This document shows positions 5,409-14,902 of a stretch of DNA of 26,461 nt, piece after piece. The DNA is taken from positions 1,174 to 27,634 of the IMG/VR virus record IMGVR_UViG_3300030430_004568; one strand, 5' to 3'. Origin of the DNA: a virus. The position numbers and the translations under genes are program-made. The stretch's first letter is position 1, and each line of letters begins with the position of its first letter. Under the pieces are notes generated by a model. That model searched no databases. It worked only from the letters and a program-made list of their open reading frames with translations, and was not told the DNA's origin.

Positions 5409-6596
5409 TCATTTAATATTAAGTGGTTTCATTTCTGACCAGTTTTTGCCGCCTTCATGATTTATTTTAAACTTGCCAAATCTTGTATTACTAAATAGTT
5501 TAGAGATTTGGTTTATGTCATATTGGTCTTCCTCTGCCAGATCAACAACTAAACTATCGTGATTACAGAACTTAACAAAAGATTTTTTGTCCTCAAGAAA
5601 CTCCCAGACTTTATACATTTGCTCAAAAACTAAATCTGCTGCTGTTGATTGAATAATATAACTAATCGCATGATCTTCGTCAGCATCAATCTCTCTGCCA
5701 AACTGTGTATAAACCTTACCCAAAACTTTATCAAAATACATATCTTTTAAGATTTTACGGTCGTAAATCTTATCAACTTTATCGTCAGTGCTGTTTGGAT
5801 TATAAAGCCAAGAAAAAATCCTTTTCTTTGCATTTTCTCTACTTTTAGTTCTAGTGAAGACATTTTTAAGATTCCAATCATGTAAATCCTCTTGGGGCTG
5901 GTCATGACCCAACAAAGCCAAAGCAACTCGCAACTCACAAGCGTTAAAATCCAATTCAAACAACCAATCGTTAGTGGGGGTAAGGATCTGGCGATATTTC
6001 TTTGGAAGCGTCATGACTGGAAATGAGTTTTGTTTTGTTGCCAACCGACCAGTAACTGTTTTAAACATGTCATAGTCAATATAAGGCTTACAGTTGCTTA
6101 CAGTCTTGAACATATTTCGGTCTTGAACTGTAAGTCGTTCTATCTTTGTTGGATCGATGTTAACCTTACGGTTTTTAATATCTGCGATAACTTTGTTAAT
6201 CTTAAGCAACTGATCGTAGTTTGTAGGTTTTGAATAGTTGGCAAAGATATCTTCACAGATTTTATTTTTTATCTCTGCAAAGTTTTGTAAATAATGACTT
6301 GGGATTAGATCATATAAGCAATAATCATCAAGGCTTAGACCTACTTCGTTTGCTGCTTTGAACGCTGCTTTGATTCTTGCTTGGACTGCGGACCACTCCC
6401 CTCTAGAATCTTCTGGGCAAAGCTCGTCCAGGGATTTACCCCCGGTGTAAAGATTAGCATACTCGACCTCCTTGTCGCGTAGATAAGTAGCATATGACCA
6501 AGTTTTGGTACAGTTATTTGTTATTTGTTCGCTAAATGTTCCTTTTCTGTAGATTAGGGAACATTTATTTTTTTCATCAAATGTTTGGAAAAGCAT
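5409..6596 (-). CDS. minimal family A DNA polymerase without exonuclease domain
   Basis: The product is 395 residues. Family A motifs appear in order: TGRL (182-185); motif A D216-FNAC-E221-L-R223; motif B R253, K257, F261 and Y265 with exact Pol I spacing; Q316 in SYIIQSTAAD; and motif C H346-D347-S348. Both catalytic Asp residues (216, 347) are present. Departures from Pol I are the last Glu of HDE, which is Ser, and Tyr-Gly after motif B, which is Tyr-Asn. The segment between motifs A and B is very short, so the fingers are reduced. No 3'-5' exonuclease domain precedes the thumb-like N-terminus, so no proofreading is expected from this chain. The start codon overlaps the preceding stop (TAATG), indicating coupling. 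It may be the replicative polymerase or an accessory one. Only the full genome can tell. Confidence 0.85.
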   Translation of the reverse strand: MLFQTFDEKNKCSLIYRKGTFSEQITNNCTKTWSYATYLRDKEVEYANLYTGGKSLDELCPEDSRGEWSAVQARIKAAFKAANEVGLSLDDYCLYDLIPSHYLQNFAEIKNKICEDIFANYSKPTNYDQLLKINKVIADIKNRKVNIDPTKIERLTVQDRNMFKTVSNCKPYIDYDMFKTVTGRLATKQNSFPVMTLPKKYRQILTPTNDWLFELDFNACELRVALALLGHDQPQEDLHDWNLKNVFTRTKSRENAKKRIFSWLYNPNSTDDKVDKIYDRKILKDMYFDKVLGKVYTQFGREIDADEDHAISYIIQSTAADLVFEQMYKVWEFLEDKKSFVKFCNHDSLVVDLAEEDQYDINQISKLFSNTRFGKFKINHEGGKNWSEMKPLNIK

Positions 6597-7996
6597 TAAA
6601 GGTCCGGTGTAAATTCAGTGACAAATTTGCCCACAGTGGGCTGGTCTTTGGTTTGCAGATTAACATAGCTTTTTGCCATTGTCAATTGTTTTTTAGGAGA
6701 ATTCCAAAATAATTTATTAGTTTTTGGATCATATATTTTTGTCGGAGTGTAAAAGTCTTCAATTTTATCTAAAATTTCTATGGTGCTTTTCTTATCTAGG
6801 ATCATTGTTTTTAACAACTTTTTAAAGTTGTGATATTGTGCGGACCTTGCCTTGTTTTCATGTCGATTTGCCAAGATGTTTTCAAATTTCATTAAAAAGT
6901 AATTGTCATTAAATTTTTTCTCATTAAGGTTTTTAATTTTAAATATTTTTTCTTTTTCTCTAAAAAATTCAATACCAGAAACATTCTTTATATAGTCCTG
7001 TAGACTGCTGTACGCTTTACCATGATCTATAATATAATCAACTTTATTTTTATATTCATCATATCCACCTTTCACTTGAGAGACAAATAATCCAAAAGAA
7101 GTATCTATAACTCTATCGTAATATTCATTAAAAAATACATCTAGACTCGGTATAAACTTTTCTCTTAAATAACCATCAGTTTGTATTGTTCTTAATTTTT
7201 TCTTTATCGGATCGTAGCCTCTTTTTATTGTTTTACCAGACATCATTGGCTTGGACCTTAAATCTGCCAACAACATTCCTGGTACATTTCTATTTATCCT
7301 AAACCCAAAATTTGCAGCTGTTTGCACGAATTTGTAAAATTCTGGGTCAATGTAAAATTTATTTTTTAGAAAATCATTATTATTATTTTCAATTACAAAT
7401 CTAAAAGCCAATCCTGTGCCGCTGTGACTATTATCAATACTCATAAACGTATCGTAAAATAAAAACTCTTCATTGAAGAAGTGAAGAAAATCAACAAACT
7501 CGCACATGTACGATTCAAAATCAATAACTTTTCTTTTTTGAGGGGGATTCGTAACCAATCTAAGATTGAATGCTTCAATTATTTTTGTTGATTTTATTAA
7601 ATGTTGTTGAAATGGATCGACAAAACATTCTTTAACTTTAAAATTATTGTAAAGTCTACCCAAAGAAGTTTTGCCACCAGTTGTTGCTTTTCTCATAAAA
7701 AAAGTAAAATCATCAATAGCTTTAATCATAAAATCAAAACCATAGTATCTTGTTGAAGTACCCTCTAGCATTGGGTAAGACATTTTACTTGTTTTTGGAT
7801 ATACTAATTTATTTGAAATATCTATTTTTCCATAAAGAGGCACATCATACCAAAGATCAATATAATTTGGATTAAATTGATCAAAGATTTCTGTTGTTTG
7901 TCTTTTGTAATATTCTTCCAAAAGATAAGAGGGAAGAGCACTATTTGCAAAATTTGTATTTCCTTTGTTTAAAAATAATGGATTATAGTTTGGCAT
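6596..7996 (-). CDS. hypothetical protein between hub and polymerase genes, possibly structural
   Basis: The product is 466 residues, rich in Phe, Tyr, Lys and Asn, with no signal peptide, membrane segment or nucleotide-binding loop. The N-terminal part reads NPNYIDLWYDVPLYGKID, which recalls poorly characterised virion-associated proteins of marine phages, but I cannot name a family. The rest is predicted mostly helical (LIKSTKIIEAFNL, FVDFLHFFNEEFLFYDTF). It starts 13 bases after the 1061-residue hub gene without a clear Shine-Dalgarno. It ends in a TAATG overlap with the polymerase. By position it is either the last baseplate or tail gene or the first replication gene, and I lean to a virion protein. 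Its codons are A/T-rich like those of the hub gene. Confidence 0.75.
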   Translation of the reverse strand: MPNYNPLFLNKGNTNFANSALPSYLLEEYYKRQTTEIFDQFNPNYIDLWYDVPLYGKIDISNKLVYPKTSKMSYPMLEGTSTRYYGFDFMIKAIDDFTFFMRKATTGGKTSLGRLYNNFKVKECFVDPFQQHLIKSTKIIEAFNLRLVTNPPQKRKVIDFESYMCEFVDFLHFFNEEFLFYDTFMSIDNSHSGTGLAFRFVIENNNNDFLKNKFYIDPEFYKFVQTAANFGFRINRNVPGMLLADLRSKPMMSGKTIKRGYDPIKKKLRTIQTDGYLREKFIPSLDVFFNEYYDRVIDTSFGLFVSQVKGGYDEYKNKVDYIIDHGKAYSSLQDYIKNVSGIEFFREKEKIFKIKNLNEKKFNDNYFLMKFENILANRHENKARSAQYHNFKKLLKTMILDKKSTIEILDKIEDFYTPTKIYDPKTNKLFWNSPKKQLTMAKSYVNLQTKDQPTVGKFVTEFTPDL

Positions 7997-8009
7997 GGTA
8001 GTATAATTA

Positions 8010-11000
8010 TTACTTAGTCTTCTTTATTTCTTTAATAATAAACTTTCTCAATTCTTCTTCTACTTTTCCGTCGTTGAGCTTGTGTTTTTTTTCAAGCTTT
8101 TCTCTTTCCTTTTGCAAACGCTTAGTGTTTTTTGTTTTATATTCTTTTATCTCTTCCTCTTGTGCTTTTTTAAATTCCTCTCTAGATTGTACAACTTTTT
8201 TATACGTTTTGCTTTTGCTAAATTTTTCTTTTTCTTTTGATAGCTTTGCTTCCGTTGCGCCTAATCTGTTTTTCTGTCTTTCATAAGAGTCTTTAGACTC
8301 TTTATTTTGAGTTTGTATTTTTTCTAATCTAGCAGTGACCTTCAATTTTTCCGCAGCTCTTTTCGCTGCCTTTAAGTCAAATTCAGTTTTGGTTTTAGTT
8401 GCCTCTTCCGTTATTTCTTCTCTATCACTGTATGGCACTTGTATAATAGCTGTAATGTTAGAAGAAAAAGTTTCTGGGGTTATTTGATGCGACACTTTAT
8501 AAATTGAATAATACCCACTAGCTTTAAGCATTCTAGATGCATCTCTTACTTTTTCAGGATTTATTAAATCAATATAAATCATTTGACCAATGTTAAAAAG
8601 AGGAAATCCAATTGTTTCAATTTCCGCTTGAAAAACTGCAGGCGGTATACCGGTTCTTTTGTATAATTTATTAGAAGTAATCGCGTCTGTCACCAAAGAA
8701 GATTTAGAACTATAGTAAACTGCAGCTTTTACTGACTGATCTGCAATATCTGTTAGTGTAATGTTTTTTTCTATACCTCTATCTACTCCTAAAAAATAAA
8801 AATGCGGAACCCCTTTATCCATATTTGATGCAAAATTTCCAAATGCGCTCCCTTCACTCGTAGGTGATAAACCTTTTACCACGAGATCTATTCCAGCTTC
8901 TTTTGCGCTATAAATAAAAACATTATCAATTGAGTGTTCTGTTGTTAGTCTTGCTTTTTTTTGATCAAAACCGGCAAACTGTTTTTTTAAATCGCCTGTC
9001 CTCAGTACTCCATTTTCAGGCACGCTGAAATCTTTGGTGGTTGTATTTAAAATAGATAATTTTGGAGGTGTGAAACCTTGGGTGCCGCTTTCTCTAGAGC
9101 TTTGTTCAAATGCACCTCCGAGAAACTTTTTGCACATGTCCGTTATCAAATCGCTAACTGAATAAAATTCTCTCCCCTTTGACACAACCTCTCTATTAAA
9201 AAAGTTATTTAATTCGACTAAAGAAATAGGCATATAATATATTGGAAAGTTTTTAATCGGCACACCTACGAAGGGTGTTCTATAAGAAATCATACCAAAG
9301 TCGACTCTAATATCTCCGCCATCATCTGAAATTAAATCATAAACATATAGATCTACACCTCCTTTCTCTCCGGCGGGAATTCTTTCTAATACCGATCTTA
9401 TTACATCTCCAAAAAACACATAAGGGATTATCTGATATTCGTCAATATCGAGAGATGCATCTAATACGCCGTCGAAGCCTGAAAACTCCTCTAAAGGTCC
9501 GATGTGATTAAATGGACCTCTATCTCCGCCAACTCTTACGTAAGGAGCGAGAGCCGGCGCGGTCGCCGCGGCTTCCGGTGCTTTTATTTGTATAAATTTG
9601 GAGGCTTCTATGTTGCTTGTTTTAGCTAATAAATAATAAACATTAGAAGATTCAATTAACTTTTTTCCAATCTCTCGCAAAGCAGATAATTTAGCTAGGT
9701 TTGCTTGTTTTACTGCTTCTGCTGTTGCAGCACCCAACGCGTTTGAAGCCTTACTCGATGCATCCCCTTCTTCTCTTCTAATTTCATTAATTCTTTTAGT
9801 TGCTTCTTCTAGTTGTACAAGAAAAAACTCTTGTGCTGTCGCTTCTTTTCTAGTTGTATTTGTTATAACTTTATCAAATATACTTTGTGATAATCGGGCA
9901 TATTCTTCTTGTATAATACGATAGGCGTCTACCCGGCTGTCATGCGTTTCAAAGCCCAATTTTTGTAACGCTTTTGTCTGCGTTGCGGGGGTGCCGCCAA
10001 AAACCCTCTCTAGAGCCCCATCAAAAGGACGGGTACTTGGGTAGCGCGTTATGTCGTTTTCACCGAAAATTTGTAATCTAAATTGTTCTATATCGCTTAT
10101 TTCTTTTGTTGAAAAAGCGCCTACGCGAGCACCGCTTATGTGTTCTGCTGTTTGATTTCTAAATTCTTCTAGAACCAATAACAACGCTCTTTTTTGTTTT
10201 GCTACTTCTAGAGATTCACCTGCTATTCTTTGTGCATTTCTCTCTGTTTCCTCTACATCATTTTTCACTTTCGCTGCTGCTGCTTTACTAAACTCTAGCA
10301 CATTAGCACTTGAAGAGGACAATGTTTCTATGAAACTTCCTCTGTACGTTGCGTCGACTATAATTGACCCATCTTGATTTAAATTTATATTGTAATTTAC
10401 TAAATTTGTTCTCAATTTTAATTTCAAATTGTCAAAATTAACTCCAACCTTTTCTGGAGCGTTACTGTCCCATCCGATATTAAAGTTAATTGTTCTCCTA
10501 TGGGCAACTCCCCCCACTTCTTTTTTAGTATCTAATAAAAATAACTTTAGATAGGGATCTTTTAACATTTCTGAGGCGTCTTGAAATACAAATTTAGCAT
10601 TTACCATCACTATTCTTTTTGTTTCGCTGTCAATACCCTCATAATTTACATTAATGCTTTGTATACCAGCGCCACCTTTTCGACCGGTCGTTGGATCGAG
10701 AATATAACTGTTTGAATACTTCGGATCGTATCTATTGAATATTGTTTCTTCAATGGTTCCCTTGGTTTTGCTAGTTAATTCCTCTGTAATAAACACATAG
10801 TGACCCATATGCGCGATTTTATCAGGAGTTATATTAAAATAATTTCTAAAGCTAGTTCCGTCTGAGTAAAAATCCGTTAATTTTGTTTTTTTTTCAATGT
10901 ACTCTATGTTTGATGTAAAGGGTAAATATTTTTTGTTTGCGTCAACATCAATAAAACCAGGCAAACCCACTTGACGAACAACAGTGGGGTTCTCACGATT

Positions 11001-11195
11001 AGTATCATTTTGAATGTATTTCGCAGCTGGTGAACTGGCTGGGTCCTCATTAGCTGCCAAAATATATTGAATGTATAAAGTGTCTGCATTTTCAAACAAA
11101 AGAGTTTGTCTGTTAAATTCTGCGACGTTATTTTTACTAAAAACCTCTTTTAGTTTGTCTAGCGTGCTTTTGGGTTCTTTTGTTGTTGTAGTCAT
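8010..11195 (-). CDS. large baseplate hub-like protein with C-terminal coiled coil
   Basis: The product is 1061 residues. The N-terminal third is beta-rich. About residues 300-520 are Ala/Glu/Lys-rich and coiled-coil-like. About 550-930 resemble hub proteins of contractile tails (gpD, VgrG, T4 gp27): the region ends with FPLFNIGQMIYIDLINP, then ASGYYSIYKVSHQITPETF and ITAIIQVPYS, the typical closing pattern of that fold. The last 130 residues are an extreme Lys/Glu coiled coil. There is no lysozyme motif like that of T4 gp5. It follows gp53 by nine bases, which fits a central baseplate component. It is far larger than T4 gp27 (391), so it may combine several hub roles. The hub call is motif-based. 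The N-terminal half is unassigned. Confidence 0.65.
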   Translation of the reverse strand: MTTTTKEPKSTLDKLKEVFSKNNVAEFNRQTLLFENADTLYIQYILAANEDPASSPAAKYIQNDTNRENPTVVRQVGLPGFIDVDANKKYLPFTSNIEYIEKKTKLTDFYSDGTSFRNYFNITPDKIAHMGHYVFITEELTSKTKGTIEETIFNRYDPKYSNSYILDPTTGRKGGAGIQSINVNYEGIDSETKRIVMVNAKFVFQDASEMLKDPYLKLFLLDTKKEVGGVAHRRTINFNIGWDSNAPEKVGVNFDNLKLKLRTNLVNYNINLNQDGSIIVDATYRGSFIETLSSSSANVLEFSKAAAAKVKNDVEETERNAQRIAGESLEVAKQKRALLLVLEEFRNQTAEHISGARVGAFSTKEISDIEQFRLQIFGENDITRYPSTRPFDGALERVFGGTPATQTKALQKLGFETHDSRVDAYRIIQEEYARLSQSIFDKVITNTTRKEATAQEFFLVQLEEATKRINEIRREEGDASSKASNALGAATAEAVKQANLAKLSALREIGKKLIESSNVYYLLAKTSNIEASKFIQIKAPEAAATAPALAPYVRVGGDRGPFNHIGPLEEFSGFDGVLDASLDIDEYQIIPYVFFGDVIRSVLERIPAGEKGGVDLYVYDLISDDGGDIRVDFGMISYRTPFVGVPIKNFPIYYMPISLVELNNFFNREVVSKGREFYSVSDLITDMCKKFLGGAFEQSSRESGTQGFTPPKLSILNTTTKDFSVPENGVLRTGDLKKQFAGFDQKKARLTTEHSIDNVFIYSAKEAGIDLVVKGLSPTSEGSAFGNFASNMDKGVPHFYFLGVDRGIEKNITLTDIADQSVKAAVYYSSKSSLVTDAITSNKLYKRTGIPPAVFQAEIETIGFPLFNIGQMIYIDLINPEKVRDASRMLKASGYYSIYKVSHQITPETFSSNITAIIQVPYSDREEITEEATKTKTEFDLKAAKRAAEKLKVTARLEKIQTQNKESKDSYERQKNRLGATEAKLSKEKEKFSKSKTYKKVVQSREEFKKAQEEEIKEYKTKNTKRLQKEREKLEKKHKLNDGKVEEELRKFIIKEIKKTK

Positions 11196-11204
11196 TTAAG
11201 TATC

Positions 11205-11555
11205 CTAAAGTAAGCCATAGATAGATAAAATATCTTGTAAAGGTGTTGGGATATAAACAACATCACCAGGCTTAAAATCTGTTTCTAGGGGTTTAAGGTT
11301 GTACCAAGCAATTACCCACCAATACTCCTCACTACCATAGTATTTTTTAGCAAGTTTAAAATATTTTGTTCCAACAGCCCATATTTCTGTTTTAACATCT
11401 AAATTTATAATCTCATTAATATCCGGTGATCTTAATCTTGCAGTGATAAATTGTTCAATAGAGTTAATTCCTCTTTTTTTTAAAATATCTGACAATACAT
11501 AAGATTCATTATTATTATCTATTATGGTTCTATTGTTGTATCTACTTACTGCCAT
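11205..11555 (-). CDS. 53: baseplate wedge protein gp53-like with LysM domain
   Basis: The product is 116 residues. Residues 55-104 form a LysM-like module: a strand (EIWAVGTKYFKLAKKYYG), EEYWWVIAWYNLKP, then FKPGDVVYIPTP. This W-x(3)-YN ... G-D-x(2)-YIP pattern is shared by T4 gp53 and its relatives, which link baseplate wedges. It is shorter than T4 gp53 (196). AAGGATG lies just before the ATG at 11555. It sits between the gp48/54-like gene and the hub gene. Small LysM tail proteins of other myophages (gpX-like) are the alternative, with a similar baseplate role. Confidence 0.75.
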   Translation of the reverse strand: MAVSRYNNRTIIDNNNESYVLSDILKKRGINSIEQFITARLRSPDINEIINLDVKTEIWAVGTKYFKLAKKYYGSEEYWWVIAWYNLKPLETDFKPGDVVYIPTPLQDILSIYGLL

Positions 11556-11584
11556 TGTTCATCCTTTATCCTTAAAAGTTTATT

Positions 11585-12430
11585 TCAATCGTCCTTGTGG
11601 CGCGGCTTCACAACCTTATCTCGTGCTGCCTTCTCTGCTTTGGAAGCCGTATCAGTTGGGTCCGATGTGTTTGGTGCAGTTGGACCTCTGGGCGGAGTGC
11701 CAGGATCTGGTGGTGTTGTTTGCGCATTACCACCAGCGGGAGGAGGGCTGGCTCCAGCTACTGTTACAGCGTACGGATCTAAATTATCCGCTACCCCCTG
11801 ATCTATACCGTATGGGTAATCTCTAGAATTCGCTGCTTCTGCGACCACTTCAACCTCATGAAGAACTTGTAATCTTAAGGTGATTGTAACGTCTGAAAAA
11901 TAAATCTCACTGAAATCTAAACTAAAATATTGTGCTTGATCTTTTGTTTGAAATCCCGGATTAATTTGAACTGGTCCGTTAATGTAAGCCTTTAAAACTT
12001 TGCTTTTGCCACTCTTAAAAAGATTTAGAAACTCTAATTCAAAATAAGGTGGAGCTTGAATAAAAAATCTTTTATTAGCTGTTTGGCTTTCACCTTGTCT
12101 AAAATCAGATTGAAATCTGCTAAAAGGATACTGATATTGAATTAGCTTTTGAATTTTTGCCATATTTCTTTTAGCTTCAATGGCACTATCAGAAACCACC
12201 CTAAAACCAAAAGTTAATTCTCTGCTTGTTCCTCCATAAAAAGGTAATGGGTCCATTCTACCATAAACATTTACAGAATTCCAGCGGGGAGTCCAAGAAT
12301 CTGAAAATTCCGTTATAATAGAATTGAAATAAAGATCAGGAGCTGATTCTCTGTTCGTTATGTTTTGTAAGTGCAAAGGGCGAATCACAAACCTTTTGAA
12401 GTCTCTACTGCTTTTTTCTGCGAAGGGCAT
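11585..12430 (-). CDS. baseplate protein, gp48/gp54-like tail tube initiator
   Basis: The product is 281 residues. The core SWTPRWNSVNVYGRMDPLPF, then YGGTSRELTFGFRV and KIQKLIQYQYPFS, is the pattern of tube-initiator or tube-cap proteins that bridge hub and tail tube in T4-type phages (gp48, gp54) and simpler myophages. A second beta-rich part (FELEFLNLFKSGKSKVLKAY, then VTITLRLQVLHEVEVV) follows. The last 80 residues are Pro/Gly/Thr-rich and end in a basic tail (about ARDKVVKPRHKDD), probably flexible. No strong SD precedes the ATG. Only one such gene is seen here, so it may do the work of both T4 proteins. The choice between gp48 and gp54 cannot be made by eye. Confidence 0.65.
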   Translation of the reverse strand: MPFAEKSSRDFKRFVIRPLHLQNITNRESAPDLYFNSIITEFSDSWTPRWNSVNVYGRMDPLPFYGGTSRELTFGFRVVSDSAIEAKRNMAKIQKLIQYQYPFSRFQSDFRQGESQTANKRFFIQAPPYFELEFLNLFKSGKSKVLKAYINGPVQINPGFQTKDQAQYFSLDFSEIYFSDVTITLRLQVLHEVEVVAEAANSRDYPYGIDQGVADNLDPYAVTVAGASPPPAGGNAQTTPPDPGTPPRGPTAPNTSDPTDTASKAEKAARDKVVKPRHKDD

Positions 12431-12456
12431 ATCTTAATTAGTTTTAAATTTAATTT

Positions 12457-14508
12457 CTAAACAGGATTGTGTACAATGCTTATTTGTCTAAACTTTTCAT
12501 CGATGATTCTTCTAACGTCGCCAGAATTTAGTTGATGTTTGCTGCTTGCAATAACTTGACCATCTGCGTGAAGGTTGATTGTAACAGGTTGACTGGTGTT
12601 TGCAGAGGCTCCCGCGCTTTGGACTGCACTACCAGCTGGTAGGTAAGTTAAATTACCTGTTCTATTACCAACCGACATTGGCATTGGATTGCCTCTGGTG
12701 AACTTGTTTTCCATTCCTAATTCATCGGTCATGGCAAAACCGCCTTCACTCATAAAGTTATTACCTGCTGCAAATCCTAAAGCATCGCTCAGGAAACCCC
12801 CCGCCATCCCACCAGCCAAGGCGCCACCAGGATTACCGCCACTCAAGACAAAACCGCCGATTGCTCCAACCGCTCGTATTGCAATACCGCCAAATTTAGC
12901 CAAGGCAGATGAAGCGCGTGGTGAAGCTTCTGCAACTTTTAAAAGTGAACGTGCAGCCGAGTCAAGTGATTTTGCTACTCCATCAAGAGTGTTCATTAGC
13001 TTATCTTGCGTTTTTGCCTGCATTTCTGCAGTGGTTTCACCTTCCTCTTGTGCGGCTGTTAATTTATTCATCGCTTCTTCGGCGCTGACGCTTCCGGCGG
13101 TGATATTCCTTAACTGCTCGGAAGACACATTACCAAATCGTCGCATTTGTTCAGCTGACATTCCCACAGAGCTGGTCAATGCACGCATTTGCGAAAAGTT
13201 TAATTGGTCTATCTGCAAACCTTGAGCCTCAAGCACTTCTCTTAATTGAATAAAAGCTTCTACTGGACCTTCAAGATTAAATGTATCCATTAATTCTAGA
13301 CCATCAATCGTCGTTCCGAATACAGCATTTAATTTAGAAGCAGCAGTCAATGCACCTTCAAATGTAGAAAAAGTTTCTAAAGAGCTTACCATGCTGTCAA
13401 TGGCGATACCAGTTTGCTGTTGAATTTTACTTAGTTTTAGAAACTCTCTTTGAATATCTGGTAATCCAAATTTGGCTAGATTGTTAGATTGTGCTTGAAA
13501 ATCTGTAAACGCTTGCCTTGCATCTAAACCCATATTGTCAGCTAAAACAGCTAGCGACTTTGCAAACCCTTGAGATTCCATGGCACTTTGACCAAATGCT
13601 TGAGAAAGGGTATCAGTTAGTTGTGCTGTTTGCGAAATAGGAATATTTAATCTTCTTTGTAAAAGAAAAGAAGTTTTAAGTAGGGAGTTGGCAGCGGGAT
13701 CATTAGCTGCTTTTAGCTCTCTAAATTGTCTTGATGCGCTAAATAACTCAGTGGATAGCTGTCTAACTTCGTCAGTAGTTGCTCTGAAGGAGTCAGCCAG
13801 CGCCATAGAATTTTGTCTGAAGCTTTCTATTTCCCCCGGATCGAGTAATTGAAGATCTCTACCAGATGTTCTAAATGCATCCAATCTACCGGCTGCTTTT
13901 TTCAGAGCCTCATCAAAATCTACTGCACTTTTAACCGGTTCAATAGCAATGTCTCGCATACCGGCTAAAGACTTCTTTACTTCTTTAGCGGCGTCTGCCG
14001 CAAGGGAAAGGACGATTCCCAAACCACCAAGGTTCTTGCCCTTAGCCATAATGTCTTTACCGATACCCTTTACTACCTTAAGGGAACCTTTAAGCTTGCT
14101 GCCGCCACCAGCGGCTGCATTTGTGGCTTTAGCAAATTGTTCGGCTCTATTACTTATTCCGCCAAAAGATTTTATTAATTGGTCGGATTCATTGTCAATA
14201 AATTTTAAAAGATCTGATTGTTTTTCGTACTCTTGTGTTGCTTCTTTGAGCTTTTCAATTAACTCATCGGTAGCTTCACCAGCTTTTTGAGCTTCAGTTA
14301 GAGCGTCTTTAGCTGCTTGCACTTTTAATCTTTCAGAATCTAATGTCAAACGGGTTAATTCTTCAGTATTTCCCAGCTCTTTAGCTATTTGTTTTTCAAT
14401 TTCTAATTCTTTCTGCCGCTCTTCATTAGTTTTTGCTTTTATTCTCAGCCGCTCTTCAAGAAGGCGAATTTGTTCTTCTAGTTGTTCTCGGGTTTGGTTC
14501 TCAGACAT
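12457..14508 (-). CDS. 29: tail tape measure protein
   Basis: The product is 683 residues. Residues 1-115 form a charged coiled coil (EEQIRLLEERLRIKAK, many Glu/Lys heptads). A long helical, Gln/Ala/Ser-rich centre contains tape-measure-like stretches (SQTAQLTDTLSQAFG, LAVLADNMGL). A Gly/Ala hydrophobic region at about 536-585 (RAVGAIGGFVLSGG, GGMAGGFLSDALGFAAG) is of the kind thought to reach the host membrane. The C-terminus reads PVTINLHADGQVI, usual in tape measures. It would run inside the tail tube and set its length. By the rough 0.15 nm per residue rule the tail tube would be about 100 nm. It follows an unknown gene by nine bases and precedes the tube initiator. T4 gp29 is 590 residues. 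Confidence 0.85.
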   Translation of the reverse strand: MSENQTREQLEEQIRLLEERLRIKAKTNEERQKELEIEKQIAKELGNTEELTRLTLDSERLKVQAAKDALTEAQKAGEATDELIEKLKEATQEYEKQSDLLKFIDNESDQLIKSFGGISNRAEQFAKATNAAAGGGSKLKGSLKVVKGIGKDIMAKGKNLGGLGIVLSLAADAAKEVKKSLAGMRDIAIEPVKSAVDFDEALKKAAGRLDAFRTSGRDLQLLDPGEIESFRQNSMALADSFRATTDEVRQLSTELFSASRQFRELKAANDPAANSLLKTSFLLQRRLNIPISQTAQLTDTLSQAFGQSAMESQGFAKSLAVLADNMGLDARQAFTDFQAQSNNLAKFGLPDIQREFLKLSKIQQQTGIAIDSMVSSLETFSTFEGALTAASKLNAVFGTTIDGLELMDTFNLEGPVEAFIQLREVLEAQGLQIDQLNFSQMRALTSSVGMSAEQMRRFGNVSSEQLRNITAGSVSAEEAMNKLTAAQEEGETTAEMQAKTQDKLMNTLDGVAKSLDSAARSLLKVAEASPRASSALAKFGGIAIRAVGAIGGFVLSGGNPGGALAGGMAGGFLSDALGFAAGNNFMSEGGFAMTDELGMENKFTRGNPMPMSVGNRTGNLTYLPAGSAVQSAGASANTSQPVTINLHADGQVIASSKHQLNSGDVRRIIDEKFRQISIVHNPV

Positions 14509-14516
14509 TTATATGT

Positions 14517-14864
14517 TTATCCTATGGGCCACTTAACACCAGTGGTTTTCTCAAAGTTGTGAATTGATTTCTCTAACTCTAGCTTTGTGTCTGTGAGTTC
14601 TGGTGAGCCTAGACCATGCTCCGCATAATCTTTTGCATATTGTTTTTCTTTTTCTAAAGTATCAGCAAAAGCTTTCACATCCTCTTTTGAGCCTTTGATT
14701 ACAAATGTAGGTTCTCCCTCGTCTTTTTCTCTGATTAAGGCTCTATAGGCATCTAAAGATAAAACATTTCTCAATAGCGCTCTTAATTGAGCAGCAAACC
14801 GAGACATAGATGATTCAGTTAGCAAATGTTTTTTTGAAACATTAATAACAATGCGGTCGCTCAT
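14517..14864 (-). CDS. hypothetical protein before the tape measure gene
   Basis: The product is 115 residues, soluble and mostly helical, with GGAG nine bases before the ATG at 14864. The N-terminus MSDRIVINVSKKHLLTESS resembles other phage proteins with a short strand followed by a helix. The middle has FVIKGSKEDVKAFADTL, and the C-terminus IHNFEKTTGVKWPIG is distinctive. There is no known motif. It lies between the gp51-like gene and the tape measure gene, where many phages place tail assembly chaperones, so a role in tail assembly is inferred from position only. Confidence 0.75.
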   Translation of the reverse strand: MSDRIVINVSKKHLLTESSMSRFAAQLRALLRNVLSLDAYRALIREKDEGEPTFVIKGSKEDVKAFADTLEKEKQYAKDYAEHGLGSPELTDTKLELEKSIHNFEKTTGVKWPIG

Positions 14865-14902
14865 TACACAATACTCCTTTGTATAATTAGTGTTTTTATT
14901 AA

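Noticed and set aside
12689-13225. A 178-codon open frame on the plus strand
   Set aside because: It is the complement of the tape measure gene. Its Ala/Pro/Ser-rich product mirrors the codon pattern of the real gene and it has no ribosome binding site.
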